Made by a program: the position numbers and the translations under genes
Shown: positions 1-8,804 of the stretch, one piece after another
Position numbering within the stretch: position 1 is the first letter of the stretch
How the letters are laid out: the number at the start of each line of letters is the position of its first letter
Notes under the pieces: generated by a model
Seen by the model: the letters and a program-made list of their open reading frames with translations, nothing else
Databases searched by the model: none
Told to the model about the DNA's origin: nothing
NCBI RefSeq assembly: GCF_000091045.1
Contig: NC_006680.1
Coordinates: 677,501 to 697,500, forward strand
DNA: 20,000 nt
From: Cryptococcus deneoformans JEC21
Taxonomy: Eukaryota > Basidiomycota > Tremellomycetes > Tremellales > Cryptococcaceae
Direction of reading: 5' to 3'

Positions 1-60
1 GAAGAGACTGATGAGCGTGTTGTTAATGAAGCGGATGTGGTAGAAGAGACCGGACCATAA
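1..60 (+). CDS. 3' end of a truncated gene, acidic C-terminus
   Basis: Frame 1 is open from the left edge to a TAA at 58-60. It encodes 19 residues rich in Glu, Asp and Val, ending EETGP. The body of the gene lies outside the window, so no family can be named. A related NEAD-x-x-x-EE peptide is encoded just downstream (69-98) in another frame, which suggests a degenerate acidic repeat at the gene end, or that an intron or frame drift affects the true terminus. The call rests only on an open frame with acidic codon bias and on the convergent arrangement with the next gene; it is weak. Confidence 0.35.
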   Translation, partial: EETDERVVNEADVVEETGP

Positions 61-243
61 TGTTCAGTAATGAAGCCGATGAAACGTCAGAAGAAAAGTA
101 ATTTGGCCGGTTAGTCATTGCTACTCTAATGTAATAACTTGACAAGGCAACATCTCTTTATTCGCTTCTCACGTACACAACTCTTTTCATCTGATAGATA
201 CAGCTCTGAGAAAGGTTACTGCCTAGCTTCTTTAAATCCGTAC

Positions 244-1449
244 TCATGCCTCGGGCTCCGTGGGTTTCCCACCAGTTGCGATTCCGCTACCCACATTGGT
301 ACCTTGAACAGCGATACTAGTCCCCTTGAAGGCAGAGGCGGCGGATGACCCAACATTGGCGCCCGATTGACCGATATCTACGACCCACAGCCTATCAGCC
401 TCTCTATTCTGTTTTTAGAAAACTACACACCTTGAGCGACACCTTCTGCCTCTTTGCCAAAGTTGTGCTCTACCGCTTTATGAGAGTTCCCACTGATAGC
501 TCCACCCACCGTGCTCGCCGCCTCCACCACACCTTTCGCCGCGAAGCCAACTTGCTCCCATCCTTCTTCTGCCATTTTCCTAAAATCCGATTTCTCCTCT
601 TCCTCGACGGGTTGATCACCAGGTCTGACACTATCGGGGAGGTACGAAGCGGCAGCGGAACCACCAGCGTGGACGGTGTTGCCAATCACGGTGGAAGCAG
701 CTTCGGCTTTGGTGGAGAGTGTGTCGGTGGTTTCTTTGGCGGAGCGGGCGGCGTTGGCGGTGGTTTCCGAAGGCGGGGCGGGTTGCTCGGGGTCGGTACT
801 CGCGATATGTCTATCATTGCTTTTGTTTAGCTGGCAAAGGGAATTGTCTGCATAATGAGCCCCAGACATACCGATCAGTGTATCCATGGATCCTACTGGC
901 CAAAGAGTGTCCTGCGCCGATTATAGTCTGAGCGAAAGACTCGCCCCAACCTGCCTTGGCCTCTCCTCCAGTTTCCCACTCATCATCTACAAAGAGCGTT
1001 CTCTCATCCCAGACATTGTGGGTTCGAAGATGCGCCTCGAATGATCGGAGTGAAGCTTCTGTCGCTTCCCACTGTTCAGGGCTTGTACTAATGAGATGAA
1101 AAATGTCAACTGACGCCTACCCTGGCTAAGACTGGCAAGCGACTGACCTGTGCTCTGTAGTAATCCTCACCTGGCCTACAGGCTTGCTGCCGTCAGGCGC
1201 AGGCGGTGCTGGGCTGAATGAATACCAGGGGTGCTCGTCCTTGGATCTCAGTTTTTGCACGGGGAGTTTGGGGGACAGAGGGAATGAGGACGCTCCGACG
1301 GTGAGTGTGAGTGTCTCTGTCTTCTGGGTGGGGGGATTGGCGGGGAGGAGGACGAGGGTGAGGGTGCCGCTGGAGAGCGGGAGGAGGTCTGAGGCGGGGG
1401 TGGGGAGGTGGAAGACTGAGCAGTCTGGGATTTCTATGAGGGTGGTCAT
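244..1449 (-). CDS. senescence/spartin-domain protein, 339 aa
   Basis: Four exons on the minus strand: 1449-1148, 1087-872, 798-431 and 377-244. Introns are 60, 73 and 53 nt with GT...AG ends; joined length is 1020 nt. The N-terminal ~100 residues (MTTLIEIPDCSVFHL...) form a beta-rich region with a WYSF motif. An EQWEATEASLRSFEAH segment follows. From about residue 145 to 325 an Ala/Gly-rich helical region (IIGAGHSLASRI, GFAAKGVVEAASTVGGAISG, GANVGSSAASAFKG) resembles the Senescence domain shared by plant ERD7 and animal spartin, which bind lipids or lipid droplets. A KSDFRKMAEEGWEQ linker sits in the middle. Without the last intron the protein would stop early at 423-425; splicing adds a 44-residue tail that continues the Ala/Gly pattern, which supports the model. 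The gene is divergent from the transferase gene, 163 nt apart. The exon model is firm; the domain name is moderately sure and was not checked by search. Confidence 0.8.
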
Positions 1450-1612
1450 CTCGGTGTGCTGAGGATAGAGAACATACAGACATCGATGGCAGCGAAATAA
1501 ATGCGGGCGATGGGAAGCATGACGTCATGGCTCCGATAACAGGGATTCAGGCACAGGGCGTCATGCTGATCAAGATTGCCCACCGTAACAAATCAATCTC
1601 ATATAAACATCC
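1450..1612. promoter_or_regulatory. shared divergent promoter of senescence-domain and transferase genes
   Basis: Only 163 nt separate the two divergent start codons, so their promoters must overlap. The gap holds a perfect CRE-type palindrome at 1519-1528 (listed separately), and no obvious TATA box except an AT-rich stretch (CTCATATAAACAT) at about 1599-1610, just before the transferase start. Co-regulation of the two genes is an inference. Confidence 0.6.
1519..1528. promoter_or_regulatory. CRE / ATF-CREB-type palindrome ATGACGTCAT
   Basis: The sequence is a perfect 10-bp palindrome with the TGACGTCA core, the classical binding site of bZIP factors of the ATF/CREB type. It lies 70 nt upstream of the ATG at 1449 (minus) and 85 nt upstream of the ATG at 1613 (plus), a normal promoter distance for both. 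In fungi such sites are linked with osmotic and oxidative stress regulators (Sko1/Atf1). Binding here is an inference. Confidence 0.55.
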
Positions 1613-2989
1613 ATGTTCGCACGCCGGCTCGTCCCTGCGATCTCCACAAAGTTCACGCCTGCTATCCAACACTGCCGCACAATGAGCACAGACAAAAAGG
1701 ACATCACCAGCTGGGCCAGCAAGGACGGCTCGTTCAAGCGACAGGTCAGCTCGTTCAGAGACTTTATTGAGCCGGGAGGCAAGTTCGCCCCAGAGAAGGG
1801 TACGTGTGGTTGGGATAAGGGACGTAACTCGTGGGTGCTGATGCAGCCGGTCGCAGGACGGTACCACCTCTATGTCAGCTTGGCCTGTCCTTGGGCACAC
1901 CGGACTTTGATCGTCCGAAAGCTCAAAGGTCTCGAGGACTTTCTCGGTAGGTTCGATCGCTATATATATACCTCAAGTAGCTGCTGAATAATATCCCCAA
2001 GACGTTTCGACCGTCCACCCACACATGCTCGAGGGCGGATGGCACTTTGTCCCCAAAGACAAGGCCTCTGCCAAACCCGCTCCCGCATCCGCCCACGATA
2101 ACGATACCTTCCCCAACGCCACATCTGACCCCCTCTTCGGCTTCTCCCATCTCCGCGACCTCTACTTCAAAGCCCAGCCCGACTACTCTGCCCGGTTCAC
2201 TGTACCCGTAGTTTGGGATAAAAAGGAAAACACCATCGTGAACAACGAATCGAGCGAGATTATCCGTTTCTTCAACACTGCTTTCAATGGGGAATTGCCC
2301 GCCGACAAGGCCAAGCTTGATTTGTACCCTGAAGACTTGAAAAAGGAAATCGACGAGTTGAACGAATGGGTGTACAATGATATCAACAATGGCGTGTACA
2401 AGTCGGGTTTCGCGAGCACGCAAGAGGCTTACGAGGCTGCTGTCAAGTCCTTGGCCAAGGCGCTTCAAAAGGTCGAGGATAGGCTGAGCGATGGCAGAGA
2501 GTTTTTGATGGGTGATAGACTGACCGAAGCTGATGTCAGGTATGTCTTTTCTTGTCCTGTATTTTCCTAATTATTTACCGTTTTTTGACTTGTTTATTTT
2601 TTATCAGGCTGTACACCACCATCATCCGATATGACCCCGTCTATTACGTCCACTTCAAATGCAACTTTGGTCTTAGTACGTTGAATGTTATCATGTGATA
2701 CCGGTAGCTTATTACTTTTCTTGGTAGTCCGACACGATTACCCCAACTTGCACAAGTGGCTCCAGCGTCTCTACTGGAACCATCCCGCTTTCAAGGATAC
2801 TACCGATTTTGACCGTACGTCTTTTCCTCGTGCGAGGCTCTTTCTTTATATGGTTATAAGACGATTGGAGCTGAAAATATACTACTGTTTTCAGATATCA
2901 AGGAGCACTACTACTATTCTCACGCTCAAATCAATCCAAACCGCATCGTTCCCTTCGGACCCAATGTCAATATTGAGCCTCTCAAGTAA
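1613..2989 (+). CDS. ECM4: glutathionyl-hydroquinone reductase / omega-xi class GST, 373 aa
   Basis: Five exons: 1613-1946, 2002-2539, 2608-2675, 2728-2814 and 2895-2989; introns are 55, 68, 52 and 80 nt; joined length is 1122 nt. The family signature [13 protein letters not shown] puts the catalytic Cys at residue 92, so this is a Cys-type transferase of the ECM4/YqjG family that reduces glutathionyl-hydroquinones. Other family marks are EGGWHFVP, the [21 protein letters not shown] thioredoxin-fold edge, the helical C-domain with [27 protein letters not shown], and the tail [19 protein letters not shown]. Residues 1-23 are basic and hydroxylated with no acidic residue, as in a mitochondrial leader. 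A second in-frame ATG at 1682 (Met24) has a better context (A at -3) than the first (T at -3), so two isoforms are possible. It converges on the AspRS gene, whose stop is 229 nt away. Confidence 0.93.
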
Positions 2990-3218
2990 AGTAATAGTAA
3001 AGCGGTCAAAAAAAATCGTGGAGCGAAAATAAAAATTATATATAACAAGGAAATGATAAGATGTGTAATGTTATGATCAAAGACTTATGAATTGTGATGC
3101 TCTTGCATTATGAATGTCTAAAAGACCCGGAATGAAATGTTCAGAGTCGCTGCAGTTTTTGTCTCTACGTATCTATCTCACGAACCCCCCCGCCATTCGA
3201 ACACTAAAACCTGAAAAC

Positions 3219-5911
3219 CTACTCCTTCTCTTCCCTTTTCAAACTCTGCAGTCCATACTCTTTCAACACCTCGTTCCCAGAGACAGAAGGTGATTTAAAC
3301 ACTGGATCTTGGCCTGTAGTGCTCTTGGGGAACGCAATCACGTCACGGATAGATTTGGCTCCGCACAGGATAGCCACCAGTCGATCAAAACCTGTTTCCA
3401 ATTAAACCATGAGTATATATATATATATATATATACATGAAACGGGATGGGATTGAACGACTCACCAAGGGCAAGACCTCCGTGCGGGGGCGCACCACAT
3501 TTCAACGCTCTCAACAAATGATCAAACCTGCCCATCTCTTGCTCATCCAACTGCAACACCTCTTTCATCACCCATTCCTGCAACCTGGCATCATGTATCC
3601 TCACACTCCCTCCCCCAATCTCCTGCCCATCCAGCACCAAATCATAGTGTTGTCCCCTGACGCCATCGATTTTCCCGGCTTTCAGGTCGGCGAGATCTTC
3701 GTACATGGGTGCGGTGAATGGGTGGTGGGTGGAAGAATATCGGCCGCGGGAGAGGTGAATCTTGTCTTCGTCGGCGAGGGTAAATAGCGGGAATTGGGTG
3801 ATCCAGAGAAAATGTGGTTGAGTAGGGAGGGTCATCAAGCCTAAAAGTCCCATATTGAGTATTTGTTGTAACACAGTTGGAGCGGGGAATAGAAGCAATA
3901 CCTTTCGCGACAAGCGCTTCCATGAGCTGTACTCGTAACCTTCCCAAATGAGTCCATCCGCCTTCTGCAATCTTCTTTCTCCTCGATAACCAAATCACGT
4001 CCCCGGGATTCACACCCCCAGGCAGAGATTTGTCCAAGCTCAACCCGAGGGAAGCGGTCAAGACAGATTCACCGAGCCATGAATGGGTGTTGGCGCTTGT
4101 GATCTTGACGTAATCAATCTGAAAAAAAGGTGATAAAAGTGAAAGAGGAGGTCAGTGAAAAAAAAAAAAAAACAAGTTGAAAAGAGGTGGATGAATGGAA
4201 TGACATACGAAAGAGTTGTTACCGGCGATGGAAGGGATATCGAGACCAGCTGCTTGCGCGGCGGGGGTGACCATCCATTCAACAGTATATGGATTTTGAT
4301 CAAGAAGGACTTTGTCGAGAGAATCGTCGGAGAGTGTAGGGTAATAGCCTATAGGTAAAGTCTGTTCCAGGATATGGGTCAATGCGAATTCATCCGGGAT
4401 CGATAAAAAACAGGATTGCGAGGCGACTTACATACATGTCAAACCTGGTATCAGGTTTATCAGACCCATACTATTTCGCTGTTATTCGTCCGCCGCATAA
4501 AGTTTTTTTCTTTTTAAAAAAAAACTCACCACATCCATAGCCACCTCGTACGGCATAACCCTGAACCATCCCTCTAAATCAACGCCTTTCACCTCTTTCC
4601 AAATCTTCTTAATCATCCCTTCCACCACCTCTCTCACTTCTTGCCCTCCAATCGCCCACGTACTCCTCATCTCCCCTTCTCCTTTTGGCTGCTCAGCCGC
4701 CCCACTCACGAAACCCATCTCTAGATCAATTTGCGTAAACTCGGGCTGCCTATCCCTTCTCCCATCTTCATCACGGAAACATTTCGCGATTTGGTAGTAT
4801 TTGGGAATAGCGCCAGAAGATACGAGCAGTTGTTTGGGTTGTTGAGGTGATTGGGGGAGTGCGTAGAATGTGGGCTGGCCGCCTTCAGGGGTGGGGGAAC
4901 GGGTAGGCACGAGGAATTCTCGAGCTCCTTCGGGAGACGAGTTGAGTAAGATGGGCGTTTCGATTTCGGTGAATCCTGTATGCTGAAAGTCAGCGCCTAG
5001 TCTTTAGTTTGTTCCCCAAAATATTTGAATTCAGTTACCTTGATCGTGGAGATAGTTTCGGATAATGTGCGCAACCTTGCTCCTGGTCTTGAGATTATCC
5101 GCAAGGTCTTGTCGTCGGAGGTCAAGGTAACGATGCTGAGCTCGAAGGTCCTCATTGGCCTAAAAAAAAAAAGGGAAAAGAGAAAAACACATATCGTTAG
5201 TGGCGCTTCTTCGACAAGTCTTTTAATGAAACTTGCAACTTCGGGTCTGTTGGGGTAGAATGGCAAAGTCTGGTCCGCAGGGTTCAACAATGTCACACCT
5301 TGCACTTCCAGCTCAATCTCATCCACGGCCGAGCTGATAGCTTTGGCCTTTTGTCTCCTAGCTTTGACAGTACCTTGAACGAGCACGACGCTTTCGAGTG
5401 GGTATTCCATTACGTCTTTCGAGACATTCTTGTCCCGTGAAACGAGTTGCACGGCCGAAGAAGAGGATGGTGAGCGAAGCGTGAAGAAATGGAGATTATC
5501 AGACGCTCGTCTATAGGATTTATTATTTAGCGCAAAAAGCTCTACGAGGTTCATTAGGGGGTTTGGGACTTGCCGCTGCGAGAAGAGCCAGCCTGCGATG
5601 ACGACTTTTTGGTCGACGAGTGAAGGGGAAAGATCGGCGATATCGTGCGTTATCTTTGGTCGAGGACCTGCACAAGATATATCAGCTCTATCGCTGTACT
5701 ACATCCCAAAAGATTACACACCGTAATGGGCCTTTAAAGTAACTTGTTCTTCGAAAGGCTTGATTTCTCTCGGTGTCAGTGTCGCTGTTGCGTTACCTCG
5801 AATGTGCACTCTAGACGCAGCTGCACCCCAAACTCGCGGGGCTATTCTCGCGACTGTGCTTCTTGAAGACACTCTGAGGGATATGAGTGTCCGTGATGCT
5901 CTGAGTGCCAT
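3219..5911 (-). CDS. MSD1: mitochondrial aspartyl-tRNA synthetase, 713 aa
   Basis: Nine exons: 5911-5722, 5667-5240, 5159-5039, 4975-4530, 4470-4432, 4361-4209, 4118-3902, 3840-3466 and 3391-3219; joined length is 2142 nt. It charges mitochondrial tRNA-Asp. The first ~38 residues are Arg/Ser/Ala-rich without acidic residues ([18 protein letters not shown]...), a typical import signal. An OB-fold region follows ([12 protein letters not shown]...), then class II catalytic marks: [36 protein letters not shown], motif 2 [21 protein letters not shown] (about 313-333), [22 protein letters not shown], and motif 3 HGGLALGFDRL (about 651-661). The order and the internal insertion are those of bacterial-type AspRS, as expected for the organelle enzyme. 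The donor of intron 2 is ambiguous: 5239 (GTTGCA) or 5215 (GTCGAA) both keep the frame. Intron 8 carries a TA microsatellite. Confidence 0.95.
3414..3435. repeat. (TA)11 microsatellite inside intron 8 of the AspRS gene
   Basis: An uninterrupted TA run of 22 nt occupies nearly a third of the 74-nt intron (3392-3465). It is self-complementary and can fold, and it is the kind of tract that varies in length between strains. Confidence 0.9.
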
Positions 5912-6090
5912 GTTTGTAGATTACAGAATGTATATTTTGTATAGAGACTCTGTCGATAGTGTTTTTTTTATTACTTTTCGTTGCGACTGTTGTGCCTCCA
6001 CCTCAACGATCTCTTCCGAAAACTGTCCCTTCGCTTCTTTCCTCGTCCCGTCCTGGCATCTGTGTCTCCACTCACCACCCATTTCAGAAC
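5912..6090. promoter_or_regulatory. shared divergent promoter of mitochondrial AspRS and COQ9-like genes
   Basis: The two start codons face away from each other 179 nt apart, with no other gene between them. The region has AT-rich stretches (near 5928-5940 and a T-run at 5961-5968) and a pyrimidine-rich half toward the COQ9 start. The frame of the COQ9-like gene stays open from 5920 into the gene but holds no ATG before 6091. No known factor site is obvious. Confidence 0.6.
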
Positions 6091-7136
6091 ATGTCTCTCC
6101 GCACACAAATCCTCCACGGCGCCATCCCCCACCTCCCGACCCACTCCTTCACCCGCCCCGCCCTCATCCTTGCCCTCTCCCAGCTTCGTCCCGCAGTCTC
6201 CGATCCCGAGGCCGTCATCGACACCATCTTCGGTCCAGGCGGCGTAACGCCTGTACGTGCCCTTGTAGAGTCATGGGAGGAGGAAGGGAGGGTGGTTATG
6301 AAGGGCGAGGGGGAAGGCAAGGGAAAAAAGGGTTTGGAGCGGGTTTTAGGGAGGAGATTGCAGTGGAGTGCGGGTGTTGGTGAACACCTCGTCGAGGTTG
6401 GTCTTTCCCTACACTGGTTGCTGCCGAATCACTTGGAGCGCTCAACACATACATACCTATAGGCCTACGCCAACCTGACTACACCACAAGCAACCCACTC
6501 AATCCCTCTCCCACTTACCACACTCCAAACAATCCTCTCATCCCTCCCCTCTTTACCACCAGCCTACACTCCCCCCCACTCTCCTCAGCGCCCCATCTCC
6601 AGACCTCTCTTCCCCCAATTCCCCACCTCCTCTCTCCCCATCATCCGGGCGAACCCTCTCGGACCGCTGGCCTATGCCTGGCGTATCGCAGACGAGGCGT
6701 TGTACCTCACCGAAGACCAGTTGGCGACTACAAAAGCCAAGCAGAGCGATGTCAAGAGGGGGTACTGGAACGAACCCGTCGGCCCCGGTCCAGAGTGGTA
6801 CGGCCACAGAGTCGGTTTGGGATTGGTCTATCTTGCTGCTGGTATGTTCGTGCTGGTCATCGTCGTTATATGTGATATGGAAGGGGCTTTAAATTGACAA
6901 GAAGAAAAACGCGCGCAGAATCGCACCTTTTACAAGCATATCCAGCCGGCTTCACGCCGGGTTCACCAAACCCCCATTTACCTGCCGCTCTCGCCTCTCT
7001 TCGCACGAACCTGGGACGTTATGAGCAACTGGCGAAATCGGTAGAAGACACTGAACAGAATGTGGGAGACGCTATGGGTTTTGTCGATTATGTGGCTAGA
7101 AGCTGGCAAGGGTTGATCAAGAGCCGATACTGGTAA
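6091..7136 (+). CDS. COQ9: COQ9-like ubiquinone biosynthesis protein, 300 aa
   Basis: Three exons: 6091-6396, 6463-6841 and 6919-7136; introns are 66 and 77 nt; joined length is 903 nt. COQ9 is a lipid-binding TetR-fold protein of the mitochondrial coenzyme Q synthome that presents intermediates to COQ7. The N-terminus RTQILHGAIPHLPTHSFTRPAL matches the family's helix-turn-helix start (QIL..AL..VP..GFT...L). The C-terminal half has the family-like AYAWRIADEALYL...EWYGHRVGLGLVYLAAESHLL. Between the two lies a Pro/Ser-rich linker of about 60 residues, and between IADEALYL and EWYGHR an extra basic stretch (KAKQSDVKRGYW), so the protein is divergent. The first ATG begins directly at the TetR-like domain, without a visible import leader. 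It is divergent from the AspRS gene and convergent with the aldo-keto reductase gene (152 nt apart). Confidence 0.8.
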
Positions 7137-7288
7137 AATAAGGAAGATCTCGATACTGTGACAGATAAAAGATGAAATTCTTTATGAACAAAGTAACTGC
7201 ATACAGGCTTCTTCTCTTTTGCACCTTTTTTGTGTCTAATGACTGCTACAGCTAATCAAAACCATTTACCAACTTGATTATCACTAGC

Positions 7289-8804
7289 TTAGAGCTTGAG
7301 ACCGAGCTTGGCGAACTGAGCCTTGTCGCTAAACTCGGGGTCGTTCTCCTGGAAGATGTCATACTTGGGCTCAAAGTCCTCAGACTGGTCACAGACCCTC
7401 TTGGGGGGGTGAGACTCGGCAAGCTTCTCGAGCTCCTTGAAGTCTTCCTGGGAAAGGTCGACAACTGTAACAAAAAGTTTTATATCAGCGTACATCTTTT
7501 TGGAGAGAGACGACTGATGACCTACGTTTGAGGTTGTTGGCGATCCTCTCGGGTGTGACGGACTTGGGTACAGGGTTGATACCTCGCATGACCAACCAGC
7601 TCAACAAGATGTTGGCAGTCTGGACCTTGTACTTGTCGGCAATCTTTTGCACGACGTCGTTCTCACGGAGGTTGCTCTTGCCGGTACCGCCAAGAGGGGA
7701 GTAACCCTGGGGGAGAATGTCCTTGGACTTGAGGTAGGCAACGAGCTCGTGCTGAGGGCACTGGATAGAAAGCTCGACTTGGTCTGTTGCCAAATGTCAG
7801 AGGCCTACATGACCGCATCAAAAAAAGAAAACAAGGGAACATACCAGCGACGGGCTTGATCTTGGCCTCCTTGAGAAGCTTTTCGGTACGGTGAATGTTA
7901 AAGTTGGAGATACCGATAGACTTGACGAGACCTTTCTCGACAAGCTTCTCCATCTCCCTCCAGGTAGGCATGACATTGTCGGCAAGAGCAACGTCGAGCT
8001 TGATCTTGCCATTGTCAGCCTTGACAGCGTGGTCAAACGTGGGAACGGTTCCCTTGGGAGCGTCGACCTGGAAGTTGATCTGTCGTTTGGATGGTTACCA
8101 CATCGCCCAAAACAAAACAAAAAACCAAGAGAAGAAAACAACAACGTACGTTCCAGTGCAACAAGTACAAGTCAAGGTACTCGACACCCAAGTTCTTCAA
8201 AGTGTCCTTACAAGCAAGTTCAACGTGCTCGGGGTGGTGGTGGAGCTCAAAGAGCTTGGAGGTAATGTGGATTTCCTCTCGAGGGACGCCGGAAGCCTTG
8301 AGACCCTCACCGACTTCCTTCTCGTTACCATAGGCCCAGGCACAGCTAAAGATTGGCGAAATGGGTCAGTACGCGGATATGATGCGGGTATGACGTAACA
8401 AAGTGTTTTGGTGCAGTGTGAAAAAAAAAAAGAGTTTTTGAGAAAACGTACTCGATGTGTCGGTAGCCAGACTAGACGAGGAAAAATGGATCATGTCAGT
8501 GGCCGTCGACGACTGGACGGACAGAGATGGGAGATATGGCGAGGCTTACCTTGAGAGCGGACTCGACGGCCTTGGCGACCTGTCCGGGCCTGAGCGAGGT
8601 GTCAGTATCTCTTAAGAATGAGGATAGAACCCTGATGGATGCTCACTCGGATTGCCACTAGAAGAGAAAAAGAGAGTCAAGTCAGCAAAAACCCTTTGGG
8701 ATGTTGGGAAGTGATGAGACGGGAGTAGGACTACTCACGGTACCCAAGCCGATAGAAGGGATCTTCTTGCCGTTGTTCAAGGTGAAGTGGGAAGCAGGCG
8801 CCAT
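7289..8804 (-). CDS. aldo-keto reductase (glycerol dehydrogenase/GCY1-like), 333 aa
   Basis: Eight exons: 8804-8739, 8657-8647, 8589-8550, 8471-8452, 8345-8150, 8079-7845, 7783-7526 and 7464-7289; joined length is 1002 nt. It is a cytosolic NADPH-dependent carbonyl reductase of the AKR superfamily. The catalytic tetrad is visible: Asp46 (HIDCAWAYGNE), Tyr51, Lys76 (HITSKLF) and His109 (LYLLHWN). GISNFN, PQHELVAYLK, GYSPLGG and the cofactor motif PKSVTPERIANNL follow in the usual order. The tail FQENDPEFSDKAQFAKLGLKL resembles fungal glycerol dehydrogenases; the true substrate cannot be read from sequence. The 5' part is cut into tiny exons of 66, 11, 40 and 20 nt, all needed to keep [28 protein letters not shown] in frame. 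The start has an ideal context (ACACAATGG). Gene-family call is firm. Confidence 0.95.

Noticed and set aside
1923..2468. 181-codon minus-strand open frame
   Set aside because: It is fully antisense to exons of the transferase, whose product is clearly recognisable; no family features in the antisense product.
5760..6383. 207-codon open frame on the plus strand across the AspRS/COQ9 divergent region
   Set aside because: It begins with a non-ATG codon, runs antisense to AspRS exon 1 and then overlaps COQ9 out of frame; composition is Pro/His/Arg-rich as expected of a shadow frame.
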